A stretch of DNA of 40,215 nucleotides from Planctomycetota bacterium (lineage in GTDB: Bacteria; Planctomycetota; Planctomycetia; Gemmatales; Gemmataceae). The DNA lies in assembly GCA_021781415.1 (NCBI GenBank), contig JAJXWW010000135.1:1-40215 (forward strand). The letters run 5' to 3'. Positions 26,259-35,162 of the stretch are shown here, one piece after another (the first letter of the stretch is position 1; each line of letters opens with the position of its first letter). Made by a program: the position numbers and the translations under genes. The notes under the pieces were generated by a model that was not told where the DNA came from, did not search any database, and saw only the letters and a list, made by a program, of their open reading frames with translations.

Positions 26259-26475
26259 GAGTGAGGAAGAAGCGGCGTACAAAGTTATGATGAACGATGA
26301 ATTAAAAATCGGCGCTTGCTTTCGGAAAAGGGTGAGCGTTAGAATTACGGAGCAACGGAATGTTGATCGACGAATTGAAAACAGAACGACCGTCTAACCC
26401 GAAGAACGGCGCGTCCGAAGCGGTAGTTACTCCAAGAGTCGTTTCACCGATTACATAGCCCATAGGAGAAGGCAC

Positions 26476-26754
26476 ATGGCGCAATCGATCACTCATGCTC
26501 TGAGCATTCAACAGCACATTGTGGACCTGGCAGAAGCGATTCGAAGTAATGGTTTCGATCGATCGTACCTGACACCCGATGGACAAGGATACGTTCTTGC
26601 GCTCCAAGGAGAAGCGGCGAAAGGAACATACGATTTTATGAAGGCGGTAGGACAATACTTGTCGAAAGTGGAACACAGTCGCGGCAACCACGAGTCGGCA
26701 AAGAATGAATTGCTTCAGGCCTTCGATGTTTGGTTGTCGAAGCAAAAGATTTGA
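26476..26754 (+). CDS. Small hypothetical protein of the AT-richer insert
   Basis: A 92-residue, mostly helical, soluble protein with no family recognised (HALSIQQHIVDLAEAIRSNG, YVLALQGEAAKGTYDFMKAV). An AGGAG site at 26465-26469 precedes its ATG. Base composition is visibly more AT-rich than the flanking SPFH genes. It lies 22 bases before the deoxyribosyltransferase-like gene, so the two look like a unit. The 217 bases before it contain only a doubtful 36-codon frame. Confidence 0.6.
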   Translation: MAQSITHALSIQQHIVDLAEAIRSNGFDRSYLTPDGQGYVLALQGEAAKGTYDFMKAVGQYLSKVEHSRGNHESAKNELLQAFDVWLSKQKI

Positions 26755-26776
26755 CGTCGATTCAGTTGAGGTTGTC

Positions 26777-27505
26777 ATGGCTCGACTTTTTGAAGATGAA
26801 AAACAACATCAAGATAATAAACCGCGGGCTAATTTCATATTCATGGCGTATCCCTTCGCGCCTCCGATCTCACAAGACGATTACAACGCGGTTGTGAGGG
26901 ATCTGCAAACCGAATATCCGTTGCGTCTCTGGTATTTTCTGGATGAAGTTACCACCCAAGAGCTGATGCGAAAGATCTGGAGAGCAATTCTTCGAGCCGA
27001 CCTTTGTATCTTCGACATAAGCAACGGCAACGCCAACGTGGCTTTCGAGTTGGGCCTTGCCACTGCGATTGGAAAGCCGTGTATTACACTGCTCAAAACC
27101 GGAGAGAAAAACCCTCTAGGTAACGCTGACCTCGGCTATTCCGAGCGTGCCGAATATGCTTCCCGCGAGTCTTTAAGGGCCAAGCTGAGCCAACTGCTTA
27201 GCGCAAAATCCTCGGCACTTCGTCTCTTCTACGACATTTCTTATAACATGCGGCACGATGCTTTTAATATTACACGAGAACAAGACGAACAGAACTTGAG
27301 AGCAATCATAAAATATGTATTTATGAATAAAAATATATCCAAGCCGAGAGCCGTTGAAATCGTCCGCGACGAAAAACGTGCGACAGCAGCTCTCAATGCT
27401 CTACGGGATGCGGATGTGCTGCGGGTTGAAGGAGTCAGGAAGGCGGCGCGTTGGGTTTTTAATGATAATTGGACGCACCACGATCACGAAGTGACCAGTT
27501 CATAG
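26777..27505 (+). CDS. Nucleoside 2-deoxyribosyltransferase/TIR-like domain protein with winged-helix-like tail
   Basis: A 242-residue protein. The N-terminal half has the flavodoxin-like nucleoside-deoxyribosyltransferase/TIR-related pattern: FIFMAYPF first strand, a central segment ending RADLCIFDISNGNANVAFEL, and GLATAIGKPCITLLK. The Glu in NVAFELG corresponds to the catalytic glutamate of deoxyribosyltransferases (NPNVYYELG-type motif). Such domains occur as nucleotide-cleaving effectors in defence systems and as nucleotide-salvage enzymes. The last ~60 residues (ISKPRAVEIVRDEKRATAAL) look like a small helix-turn-helix. The start is ATG 26777, with GAGG just before it; the frame is open further upstream. 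It sits in AT-richer DNA that splits the SPFH gene group, suggesting later arrival. Activity is an inference. Confidence 0.6.
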   Translation: MARLFEDEKQHQDNKPRANFIFMAYPFAPPISQDDYNAVVRDLQTEYPLRLWYFLDEVTTQELMRKIWRAILRADLCIFDISNGNANVAFELGLATAIGKPCITLLKTGEKNPLGNADLGYSERAEYASRESLRAKLSQLLSAKSSALRLFYDISYNMRHDAFNITREQDEQNLRAIIKYVFMNKNISKPRAVEIVRDEKRATAALNALRDADVLRVEGVRKAARWVFNDNWTHHDHEVTSS

Positions 27506-27594
27506 CGCAGACAGGTGGGGGGGTCTTGTTTGGGATCCAATTCGCTTTGAACAGAGTCTTCGAGGGCGCAGGCTTCTTTTGGAGAGTGACGGAT

Positions 27595-28593
27595 ATGCGC
27601 TGGAAACCACTCGGACTACTTAACCTTCTATTGATAATCATCGTCGCGCCGCTGTGCGCCTTCACCGTGGACCGCACGGAATACGTCTATCTGACGCAGT
27701 TCGGCGCGCCCGTTGAAACATTCGACGGCGGCGACGATGGACGAGCCGGATTGCACTTCAAATGGCCGTGGCCCATTCAGTCGGTACAACGGCTCGATCG
27801 GCGCATTCAGTATTTCGATCTGCCGGGTGCGGAATTGCTGACGCGCGATCCCGTCCGAGAGACCATCGACCGCACGCTGACGCTCGACGCCTACGTCTGT
27901 TGGCGCATCGCCGACGCCAAGGGGGTCGATCGCTTCATTCGCAGCGTCGGCACTCCGGCCGGCGCGCAGGCCATTCTCGGCCAACGCATCGCAAGCGAGC
28001 TTGGCGCGGAGATAGGCCGCATGGAACTCGACGATCTGATCGACACCGATTCCCAAAAAGTCGATGCGGCGCGCGAACGGCTGCGCCAGCGACTCTTACA
28101 CGGCGATGGAGGCTCGTCGCTCGAAAGCGTGGCCGAATCGGAGTATGGCATCGAAGTCGTGGACATACGCCTGCGCCGCTCGAATCATCCGCCCGCGGTT
28201 CGGGCGGCGATCTTCGACCGCATTCGCAGCGAACGACAAAAGAAAAAAGCGGAATACGAGAGCGAGGGCGAACTAGCCAAACAGAACATCGAAAGCAAAG
28301 GGCGACGCGAAGTCGAAATTCTCAAGGCCGAGGCCGAGGCGAAGGCGCGGACCCTCAAGAACGACGCCGATGTCGCGGCGGAACGCATTCTCAACGAAGC
28401 CCATAAAAGAGATCCGATGTTCTTCACTTTCCTGAAAAAGCTGGAAGAGTACCAACGCATCCTCGGCGACAACAAAAGCACGCTCCTCCTCTCGACGCAC
28501 CGCGAACTGTTCGACGTGTTGTTGAACCCACCCGGCCCCGAAAAGATGAACGGCGACGGGACGAAAGGCCAACAGGGGGAGAAAAAGAAATAA
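27595..28593 (+). CDS. hflC: HflC-like SPFH/band 7 membrane protein
   Basis: A 332-residue SPFH protein with one N-terminal membrane helix (LGLLNLLLIIIVAPLCAF), then the band 7 domain (DRTEYVYLTQFG, GLHFKWPWPIQSVQRLDRR, DAYVCWRIAD) and a coiled coil rich in KAEAEAKA. The tail LLSTHRELFDVLLNPPG matches HflC. HflC with HflK forms a membrane cage that in E. coli encloses the FtsH protease; no ftsH is in this window. The start at ATG 27595 is chosen because it places the membrane helix at the N-terminus; the open frame further upstream overlaps the previous gene. It follows the ATPase-SPFH fusion apart from the inserted pair and precedes an HflK-like gene. Confidence 0.85.
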   Translation: MRWKPLGLLNLLLIIIVAPLCAFTVDRTEYVYLTQFGAPVETFDGGDDGRAGLHFKWPWPIQSVQRLDRRIQYFDLPGAELLTRDPVRETIDRTLTLDAYVCWRIADAKGVDRFIRSVGTPAGAQAILGQRIASELGAEIGRMELDDLIDTDSQKVDAARERLRQRLLHGDGGSSLESVAESEYGIEVVDIRLRRSNHPPAVRAAIFDRIRSERQKKKAEYESEGELAKQNIESKGRREVEILKAEAEAKARTLKNDADVAAERILNEAHKRDPMFFTFLKKLEEYQRILGDNKSTLLLSTHRELFDVLLNPPGPEKMNGDGTKGQQGEKKK

Positions 28594-28695
28594 GCACTCT
28601 TCTTGTCGCCATCACACATGGCGCGCGATGGACAGTTTGCTTGTCTGTTACTCTTTTTGTGGCTTCGACGGCGAATGGTTTTGAGACTTCCTACC

Positions 28696-29625
28696 ATGCG
28701 ATATCGTTGGTTCATTGTGGCGGCGCTTTTGAGTGCCTACTTACTTACCGGCTTGGTGCAGATTCGGCCCGGCGAACGCGGCGTGGTTCGACGATTCGGG
28801 CGTCTATTGGATCGTCGCTTGGAGCCGGGGCTGTCGCTTCAACTGCCGTGGGGCATGGATCGCGTCGATCGCGTCGCCGTCGATCGCGTGCAGAGCGTCG
28901 TCGCCGGCTATCGAGAGGACGACGGTTCGGGCGATACCATGCCGTCCGGGCAACTCCTGACCGGCGACCACAATCTCGTCAACGTGCAAGTAGTTCTCAC
29001 TTATAAGGTATCGCCCAACGAGGAAGCCAACTATGTGGAGCAGGCCGACCGCGTCGATGCGCTGCTGACGCGCGCGGTCGAGTCTGTCATGGCCCAATGG
29101 TTGGCCGGACGCACGGTGGACGAGGTCTTGCTCAAAGGCAAAAACGACATGCGCCTCATCCTCAAGGAACAAACGCAGGCGCGGATCGAAGGTTATCGAC
29201 TGGGCGTGCAGATTCTCGATGCCCGCGTGACCTCGATTGCTCCGCCAGTTGAGGTGAAGCGCGACTTCGACGGCGTGGCTCTGGCACAGACGCGCAACAC
29301 AACGCTGCGCAACACCGCCGAGCAAAACGTGGAGCGCGAGCGGCGCATGGCCGAGGCCGAGATCTATCGGATCGAACAAGACACGGCCGCCTATCTCCAC
29401 AGCCGTAATCTCTTAGCCCGACAGGAGGCCGACCGCTTCCTCAAACGCCTCCACCAATATCAGGTCGGTCGCCAAGGCAATCCCTATTATCTGCGACAGA
29501 TTTGGGAGGAAGCGCGCGGCAAGCTGTTCGCCCGCCTCAAGCAGAACGGCCAAATCGACCTGCTCGATCACCATCTTAGCGCCAATGGACTGGATCTGAC
29601 GACGGCACCTTTGAAGCAGCCGTAG
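28696..29625 (+). CDS. hflK: HflK-like SPFH/band 7 membrane protein
   Basis: Third SPFH domain of the group. From ATG 28696 the protein has 309 residues: an N-terminal membrane helix (WFIVAALLSAYLLTGLVQI), an HflK-type band 7 domain (GERGVVRRFGRLL, LEPGLSLQLPWGMDRVDRV, LLTGDHNLVNVQVVLTYKV), then a coiled coil. Its opening closely parallels the SPFH part of the ATPase fusion (GVVRRFG, LEPGL), so the two may be related by duplication. The start is uncertain; ATGs at 28675 and 28618 are in frame, but 28696 best fits the membrane helix. It is convergent with the peptidase gene. Confidence 0.8.
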   Translation: MRYRWFIVAALLSAYLLTGLVQIRPGERGVVRRFGRLLDRRLEPGLSLQLPWGMDRVDRVAVDRVQSVVAGYREDDGSGDTMPSGQLLTGDHNLVNVQVVLTYKVSPNEEANYVEQADRVDALLTRAVESVMAQWLAGRTVDEVLLKGKNDMRLILKEQTQARIEGYRLGVQILDARVTSIAPPVEVKRDFDGVALAQTRNTTLRNTAEQNVERERRMAEAEIYRIEQDTAAYLHSRNLLARQEADRFLKRLHQYQVGRQGNPYYLRQIWEEARGKLFARLKQNGQIDLLDHHLSANGLDLTTAPLKQP

Positions 29626-29685
29626 ACGGCGAATCGTCGAACGAACTCCGTCGCTTACTCTTTCGGCTCCGAGGGCGATTGCCGA

Positions 29686-31833
29686 CTAATGTTTGGCAAT
29701 CGTCATGTGTAGATTCCTGACCAGAAACGCCCACTGGTCGGCTACTTCCTCAATCTGTTTTGCCGTGGGCTTGCCCGCGCCGTGGCCGGCGCGCGTCTCG
29801 ATACGCGCCAATACCGGCGCGTTGCCGCCTTGGCAGGCTTGCAACATGGCGATGAACTTGAAGCTGTGCCCCGGCACGACGCGGTCGTCGGTATCCGCCG
29901 TCGTCACCAAGGTCGCGGGATACTTTACACCCTTTTTAAGATTATGGTACGGCGAATAGGCATAGAGCGCCTTAAACTCTTCCGCGTTGTCCGAAGAGCC
30001 GTAATCGTCTACCCAGAAGCGGCCCGCCGTGAACTTGTGGAAGCGGAGCATGTCCATGACGCCGACCGCCGGTAGGCACGCGCCGAACAGTTCCGGACGC
30101 TGCGTCATGGCCGCTCCGATGAGCAGTCCGCCGTTGCTGCCTCCTTGGATGGCGAGTTTGTCCGGCCGAGTGTACTTGTTGTCGATGAGCCACTGCGCGG
30201 CGGCGATGAAGTCATCGAAGACGTTTTGCTTTCGCAACTTGGTGCCGGCTTCGTGCCATTCCTTGCCGTATTCGCCGCCGCCGCGCAGATTGGCTTGTGC
30301 GAACACGCCGCCCATCTCCAGCCAGGCGGCGCGCGTGATCGAGAAGCCCGGAAGCATGGGAATGTTGAAACCGCCGTAGCCGTACAGGAGCGTCGGTTGC
30401 GAACCGTCGAGTACAATCCCCTTCTTGGCCGTCACGAACATCGGTACCTTCGTGCCGTCCTTGCTCGTGTAGAAGACCTGCTTGACCTCGTAATCGTCGC
30501 CGTTGAACTTCACGTTGGAACGGCGGAAGAGGGTGCTTTTGCCGGTGACGAGGTTGTAGCGGTAAATGCTCGGCGGAGTGGCGAAACTCGAAAAAGAGTA
30601 GAACGTCTCGGTGTCCGCGCGTTTGCCGCCGAAGCCGCTGGCCGTGCCGATACCCGGCAACTCGACCTCGCGCACCAGGACGCCATCCGTGCCGAACAGT
30701 TTGATCTGCGTCCGCGCATCCTTCAGATAATGGGCCACGAACAAATTGCCGACGAAGCTGACGGAGCTGAGATTCTCCTGCGATTCGGGCACGATCTCCT
30801 TCCAGTTCGCGCGTTCCGGTTTGCGGGTGTCGATGGCGATCAACCGGCCTTTGGGAGCTTTCCAATCGGTTTTGAAGTAGAACACAGGCCCGTCGTTGCC
30901 GACAAAGGTATATTCGTTGTCGAAGTCTTCGATCAGATCGACCGGCATGGCATAGGGTTCGCCCAAATCCTTATAGGTGATCCGATATTGATGGTTGGTC
31001 CCCTTCCACATGGTTAGGATGAGATAGCGGCCGTCTTCGGTCACGCTCGTTTGAAAGCCCCAATCGGGACGATCGGGCCGGCGATAGACTAACACGTCGT
31101 CGGACTGCGCCGTGCCGAGGCGGTGATAGTAGACTTTCTGATGGAGCGTGACTTTTTGGAATGCCTCGCCAGGTTTGGGTTCGTCGTAGCGGCTGTAGAA
31201 AAAGCCCTTGCCGTCCGCGCTCCACGCCGCGCCGCTATACTTGATCCATTTCACTTCGTCGGACATCACTTTGCCGTCGGCGACATGGAGGATGTGCCAG
31301 GTGTTCCAATCGGAGCCGGCCTCGGCGACTCCGTAGGCGAGATACTTGCCGTCGTCGCTGACTTCCATCCCCGTGAGGGCGATCGTGCCGTCTTTCGACC
31401 ACTTATTTGGATCGAGGAGGACGCGCGGCTTGTCGTCGAGCGTATCCTGGGTGTACAAGACGGCCTGATTTTGCAGCCCATCGTTCTTGGTGAAGAAGTA
31501 GCGCCCGCCGGCCTTAAAAGGAGCGGAGTAGCGTTCGTAGTTCCACAATTCGGTAAGGCGTTTCTGAATCGCCTCGCGCTGAGGAATGGCGTGCAGGTAT
31601 CCGAACGTCACCTTGTTCTGCGCGGCGACCCACTCGGCGACTTGCGGCGACTTGCGAACGTCGTCTTCGAGCCAGCGGTACGGATCGGCCACGCGGACGC
31701 CGTGGTAGTCGTCGGCGTGATCGATGCGTTTGGTTTTCGGATACGACAACTGTTTTTCGTCGGCTGCAATCGTGGCCATGCTCAAGAGAATGCTTGCCAG
31801 GAAGAAGGTGCCCCAGAGTGTCCATCGTCGCAT
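29686..31833 (-). CDS. Secreted prolyl oligopeptidase (S9A family)
   Basis: Serine peptidase cleaving after proline in short peptides. The 715-residue protein has a signal peptide (MRRWTLWGTFFLASILLSMA), the family N-terminal DPYRWLED, a seven-bladed propeller region, and the hydrolase domain with nucleophile Ser566 in GGSNGG, the aspartate region DTDDRVVPGHS, and His684 in AGHGAGKP. All triad regions look intact. The start is 31833, where AAAGGAG lies seven bases upstream; a longer frame begins at 31974 but would bury the signal peptide. Location is probably periplasmic or extracellular. No neighbour suggests a specific peptide substrate. Confidence 0.92.
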   Translation of the reverse strand: MRRWTLWGTFFLASILLSMATIAADEKQLSYPKTKRIDHADDYHGVRVADPYRWLEDDVRKSPQVAEWVAAQNKVTFGYLHAIPQREAIQKRLTELWNYERYSAPFKAGGRYFFTKNDGLQNQAVLYTQDTLDDKPRVLLDPNKWSKDGTIALTGMEVSDDGKYLAYGVAEAGSDWNTWHILHVADGKVMSDEVKWIKYSGAAWSADGKGFFYSRYDEPKPGEAFQKVTLHQKVYYHRLGTAQSDDVLVYRRPDRPDWGFQTSVTEDGRYLILTMWKGTNHQYRITYKDLGEPYAMPVDLIEDFDNEYTFVGNDGPVFYFKTDWKAPKGRLIAIDTRKPERANWKEIVPESQENLSSVSFVGNLFVAHYLKDARTQIKLFGTDGVLVREVELPGIGTASGFGGKRADTETFYSFSSFATPPSIYRYNLVTGKSTLFRRSNVKFNGDDYEVKQVFYTSKDGTKVPMFVTAKKGIVLDGSQPTLLYGYGGFNIPMLPGFSITRAAWLEMGGVFAQANLRGGGEYGKEWHEAGTKLRKQNVFDDFIAAAQWLIDNKYTRPDKLAIQGGSNGGLLIGAAMTQRPELFGACLPAVGVMDMLRFHKFTAGRFWVDDYGSSDNAEEFKALYAYSPYHNLKKGVKYPATLVTTADTDDRVVPGHSFKFIAMLQACQGGNAPVLARIETRAGHGAGKPTAKQIEEVADQWAFLVRNLHMTIAKH

Positions 31834-32030
31834 CGGAAGCTCCTTTCGGGGGAAGGAATCGTCTTGCGATCTAGTGTATCGACTGATTCGCATCTCCGCC
31901 ACGCGCTCCACCTCCGTCGTCCGGCAGCGTTTACCGACAGACCGAGCCAAACCTTCCCGCACGGGCGAGTACACCCAAGGCGGATGCCTTGTTGCAAACC
32001 CTGGAACCTCTCAGCGAAAAACGAAGACTT

Positions 32031-32924
32031 TCAAGATAGTAGTTTGTGCAAATGGAGATGATAGGGACCGAGGTTGCCGCCGTAGTTGCCGGCGCTGATA
32101 CGAACGATGCCGGGACGGCAGGCGGCCTCGACGCCGGCGCGCGTGGCGGATTCGACGGCGCTGAGATCGACACCGTCGATGACGATCTCATAGACGGCGT
32201 TCACGCCTTCGGGCAGCGCCGAATCGACCAGGCCGCGCAGGGTCGGGCAGTAGGCGTCGTTGGTACTCGCTTTCAACTTCTTGTAGCGGCTGCCGACTTT
32301 GCTGCCGCTGCGGACGATGCCGCCGGGGAAGGGGCAAATGACTCCGGGAATCTTACCGATGGCGGCGACGGCGCTCTCCGCGGCGGCAAGGGCGATGGCT
32401 TGGCTCTCGCCCAGAATCAGAAAGTTGCCACCGGCCACGCCTTTGACTGTACCGAAAACGTCTTCGCAAACGAATTCGCCGTCCATCACTGGCACGCGCC
32501 AGAATCGCCGCTGGTCGAGCTTTTTGCTGATCTGAAAGGTGTCGCCGAAGAAACGCAGATTGCCGCCGACGCGGATGCTCTTATCTTTAACCGGGGGCAG
32601 ACCGTTGTAGCACGCCGTCGTTGCACAAGTGAGGATGCACTGGCCGACGCGATTGACGACGGCTTTTTGCAAAGCGTCGCGGCTGAACGCGAACATGAGG
32701 AGGCTCAGACCGGGCCGTCCATCCGGCGATTCCTCCGGCGATAACTCGCGTTCGATGCCGGCCTCGGCATCGCAGCCGATGACGGAGGCGGCATACCCAG
32801 TCGCCTCCCGCGCGGCCACATTCGCCCACTCGCGCGTTTCCGCAGTCACGAGCAGACGCGCCGCCGTCATGGGAAACGCCTCGGCAAAAGTGTCTTCGAT
32901 ATTCGTGGAACGGATGGTAAGCAA
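32031..32924 (-). CDS. fhcD: Formylmethanofuran:tetrahydromethanopterin formyltransferase (FhcD/Ftr)
   Basis: Transfers formyl between methanofuran and tetrahydromethanopterin in C1 oxidation/reduction. The 297-residue protein is full length and carries hallmark segments: YNGLPPVKDKSIRVGGNLRF, FFGDTFQISKKLDQRRFWR, VPVMDGEFVCEDVFGTVKG and GGNFLILGESQA. The start is TTG at 32922-32924, with AGAGGA upstream. H4MPT-linked C1 genes are known in planctomycetes, where they probably serve formaldehyde oxidation or detoxification. The partner subunits fhcA, fhcB and fhcC are not in this window. The gene stands alone between the peptidase and a divergent secreted protein. Confidence 0.93.
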   Translation of the reverse strand: MLTIRSTNIEDTFAEAFPMTAARLLVTAETREWANVAAREATGYAASVIGCDAEAGIERELSPEESPDGRPGLSLLMFAFSRDALQKAVVNRVGQCILTCATTACYNGLPPVKDKSIRVGGNLRFFGDTFQISKKLDQRRFWRVPVMDGEFVCEDVFGTVKGVAGGNFLILGESQAIALAAAESAVAAIGKIPGVICPFPGGIVRSGSKVGSRYKKLKASTNDAYCPTLRGLVDSALPEGVNAVYEIVIDGVDLSAVESATRAGVEAACRPGIVRISAGNYGGNLGPYHLHLHKLLS

Positions 32925-32935
32925 GACAATCCTCT

Positions 32936-32976
32936 GCGGCTATCGGCCATCGGCTTTCGGCTTTCGGCTATGGTAG
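32936..32976. repeat. Short tandem CGGCTTT/CGGCTAT repeats
   Basis: Five or more imperfect six- to seven-base units (GGCTATCGGCCATCGGC..., TTCGGCTTTCGGCTATGG) lie between the divergent fhcD and the small secreted-protein gene. The text resembles the CTACCGGCTACTGG units after the synthase gene. It is likely a mobile or slippage-prone intergenic repeat, and it overlaps the probable promoter area of both genes. Confidence 0.5.
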
Positions 32977-33051
32977 TGGTTTGGGTTGCGGTTGGCAGGT
33001 AGTCCTTGTAGGGTAGAGCGACTCCTTCCAACGACGATGGGGATTGGAAAC

Positions 33052-33498
33052 ATGCGAATCTGTCTTGGTTTGTTGCTGGGGATGCTCGTGGGATGGACTG
33101 CCGCGAACGGCGGGGACAAGGCGGCGGAAGAGACGCGCTATGCCATTGCGCCGGATCTCAAAATGTATCCCCAAGGTACGGCCAAGGAAGCGCTGGCCTC
33201 GGTAGTGAAAGCGGTCGAGGCGAAGCGCGTCGATTATGTCGTTGCCCAGCTTGCCGATCCCTCCTTTGTTGACGACCGCGTCAAACGCCTGTACGGCGGG
33301 CGCATCGTCGAACAAGTGGACGACACCCGCGCTCAACTCGATCCGTCGGCGATCAAATTGTTGCAACGCTTCCTGAAGGACGGCACTTGGCGCGAGGAGA
33401 AGAACCGCGTCGTGGTGCAACTCAAGGACGAAGCGCGCCGCCTCTCTTTTAAGAAGGACGGCGATCGATGGTTCATGGAAAACGCCGCCGCGCCGTAA
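33052..33498 (+). CDS. Small secreted protein of unknown function
   Basis: A 148-residue protein with a signal peptide ([20 protein letters not shown]). The mature part is helix-rich: [40 protein letters not shown], and ends [16 protein letters not shown], similar in style to planctomycete 'DUF4878-like' lumenal proteins in which a mean-charge loop precedes a W-F-x-N end. The family is not identified. ATG 33052 is preferred because it puts the signal peptide first; ATG 33037 is possible. A perfect hairpin follows its stop. Confidence 0.65.
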   Translation: MRICLGLLLGMLVGWTAANGGDKAAEETRYAIAPDLKMYPQGTAKEALASVVKAVEAKRVDYVVAQLADPSFVDDRVKRLYGGRIVEQVDDTRAQLDPSAIKLLQRFLKDGTWREEKNRVVVQLKDEARRLSFKKDGDRWFMENAAAP

Positions 33499-33503
33499 AG
33501 GCT

Positions 33504-33570
33504 CGGTTAGCCGCGACGCGGAGCGGAGCGCGTGGCCGTCCCGCGCTCCGCTCCGCGTCGCGGCTAACCG
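33504..33570. repeat. Perfect 29-base inverted repeat after the secreted-protein gene
   Basis: Arms 33504-33532 and 33542-33570 are exact reverse complements (29 bases) around a nine-base loop. The left arm begins CGGTTAGCCGCGACGCGGAG. It starts five bases after a stop codon and ends 32 bases before the threonine aldolase start. There is no T-run. A related but decayed copy is at 36265-36330, so this is a dispersed element. It could act as a transcript-stabilising hairpin. Confidence 0.85.
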
Positions 33571-33602
33571 AAAAGTCGAAACGCTACTCAAGGAACACTC
33601 CC

Positions 33603-34676
33603 ATGCCGGAAACTCCCGTTGATCTACGCAGCGATACCGTGACTCGTCCCACGCCCGCCATGCGCGCGGCCATGCAAGCCGCCGAGGTCGGCGACGATGT
33701 ATTCCAAGACGATCCGACCGTCCATCGTCTCGAAGCGCGTGTCGCCGAATTGCTCGGCAAAGAGGCGGCGTTGTTCGTGCCGTCGGGAACCATGTCGAAT
33801 CAGATCGCCGTCAAAGTGCATACGCAGCCCGGCGACGAATTGATATGCGATGTCAATTGTCACATTTACAACTACGAGGCGGGCGGCCCGGCGATTCTCA
33901 GCGGTGTTACCTGCCATACCCTGCACGGCGAAGACGGCATTCTCGATGTGACTCAACTCGAGGATACCATTCGCCCCGACGACGACCATCAAGTGCGGAC
34001 GCGCTTGGTGTGTTTGGAGAATACGCACAATCGCGGCGGCGGACGCATCTATCCTATCGAGAAGATTCAAGCCATTCGCGCTTGGACGCGGCAACACGGA
34101 CTGATCCTCCATCTCGACGGAGCGCGGTTGTGGAACGCCATCGTGGCCACCGGCATTCCCGCCAAGCAGTGGGGCGATCTGTTCGATACCGTGTCGGTTT
34201 GTTTCAGCAAGGGGTTGGGCGCGCCAGTCGGCTCGGCGTTGGCGGGTCCGCGCGAAGCAATCGTCCGCGCGCGCCGCGTCCGCAAGCTGTTCGGCGGCGG
34301 CATGCGTCAGGCGGGCGTGATTGCCTCGGCGGCGCTCCATGCACTCGACCACCACATCGAGCGCTTGGCCGACGATCATCGCAACGCCCAAACCATCGCG
34401 CAAGCCATCGCCGACACACCGGGTTTGCGTCTGGTTCCCGCCGAGGTGGATACGAACCTCATCTGGTTCCGCGTTGCCAGGGAAATGGGCACGGCGAAGG
34501 AAATGGCATTGGCCTTGAAAGAGCGCGGCGTGTTGGTTCACGCCGCGGGTCCACAGACGCTTCGAGCATGTACCCATCTCGACGTATCCGCCGCGCAGGC
34601 CGAATTCGCCGCCGAGACGATTCGCCGCTATGTCCCGAAGTCCGTTCCGGTCGCGCGTTTGCAGCCTAGCAAGTAG
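33603..34676 (+). CDS. ltaE: Low-specificity L-threonine aldolase (PLP-dependent)
   Basis: Cleaves threonine or allo-threonine to glycine and acetaldehyde. The 357-residue fold-type I PLP enzyme shows [15 protein letters not shown] at the start, [24 protein letters not shown], the cofactor aspartate segment [10 protein letters not shown] and Lys203 in [12 protein letters not shown]. The start at 33603 is chosen because the open frame before it runs through the palindromic repeat and is not conserved. An AAGGAA site lies upstream. It is followed by rpmE behind its own possible promoter. Confidence 0.92.
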   Translation: MPETPVDLRSDTVTRPTPAMRAAMQAAEVGDDVFQDDPTVHRLEARVAELLGKEAALFVPSGTMSNQIAVKVHTQPGDELICDVNCHIYNYEAGGPAILSGVTCHTLHGEDGILDVTQLEDTIRPDDDHQVRTRLVCLENTHNRGGGRIYPIEKIQAIRAWTRQHGLILHLDGARLWNAIVATGIPAKQWGDLFDTVSVCFSKGLGAPVGSALAGPREAIVRARRVRKLFGGGMRQAGVIASAALHALDHHIERLADDHRNAQTIAQAIADTPGLRLVPAEVDTNLIWFRVAREMGTAKEMALALKERGVLVHAAGPQTLRACTHLDVSAAQAEFAAETIRRYVPKSVPVARLQPSK

Positions 34677-34694
34677 TTCGGGCGATGCCTGACC

Positions 34695-34724
34695 TTGCCG
34701 GGATAAGCCCGTTGCTCGTAGAAT
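34695..34724 (+). promoter_or_regulatory. Possible sigma70 promoter for rpmE
   Basis: TTGCCG (34695-34700) and TAGAAT (34719-34724) are 18 bases apart and 33 bases before the rpmE start. It has a moderate match to consensus and the right position after the threonine aldolase gene. Confidence 0.4.
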
Positions 34725-34756
34725 GAGTTATCTGAGTCATTTGCAAGGAGTAGGTT

Positions 34757-35002
34757 ATGAAATCAGGCATCCACCCCGAATACGTTGAGGCCACTGTCAC
34801 CTGCGGCTGTGGCAACAAGTTCGTCACGCGCAGCACCAAGAAGGCCATCACGGTCGAAATTTGCTCGGCCTGTCACCCGTTCTTCACCGGCAAGATGAAG
34901 TACATCGATACGACGGGCCGCGTCGAGAAGTTCCAGCGCAAGTACAACTGGGACAAGCGCAAGAAGGCAGCTGAGGCGACGACTGAAGAAGCGGGCCAAT
35001 AG
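34757..35002 (+). CDS. rpmE: 50S ribosomal protein bL31, zinc-binding form
   Basis: Large-subunit protein at the subunit bridge. The 81-residue sequence has the standard start [20 protein letters not shown]. It has the zinc-type cysteines (CGCG and CSAC before HPFFTGK), so this is the zinc-containing (C+) paralogue. AAGGAG precedes the ATG. Followed by a stable hairpin and prfA, a common bacterial order. Confidence 0.96.
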   Translation: MKSGIHPEYVEATVTCGCGNKFVTRSTKKAITVEICSACHPFFTGKMKYIDTTGRVEKFQRKYNWDKRKKAAEATTEEAGQ

Positions 35003-35012
35003 CCGCGGCCCG

Positions 35013-35054
35013 TCGCCAGGGCGGAGCCACCCATTGCTGGTTCCGCCCTGGCGA
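35013..35054 (+). terminator. Stable hairpin between rpmE and prfA
   Basis: Arms 35013-35029 and 35038-35054 pair over 17 positions, with one G-U pair, around an eight-base loop; the core is CGCCAGGGCGGA. It begins 10 bases after the rpmE stop. No T-run follows, so it may be a weak or factor-assisted terminator, or a processing site between rpmE and prfA. Confidence 0.5.
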
Positions 35055-35162
35055 TGGGCGCGTCTCATCGGGAGATAACCATGCTTTTGTCCTAATCGGC
35101 GAAGCTCGACATCCGGGTTGCCTCGACCTTCGCATTTCTGGTATCGACCCGGATCGGGATTC

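Noticed and set aside
26287..26397. 36-codon frame before the AT-richer insert genes
   Set aside because: No ribosome site, no recognisable composition of a protein, and too short to support.
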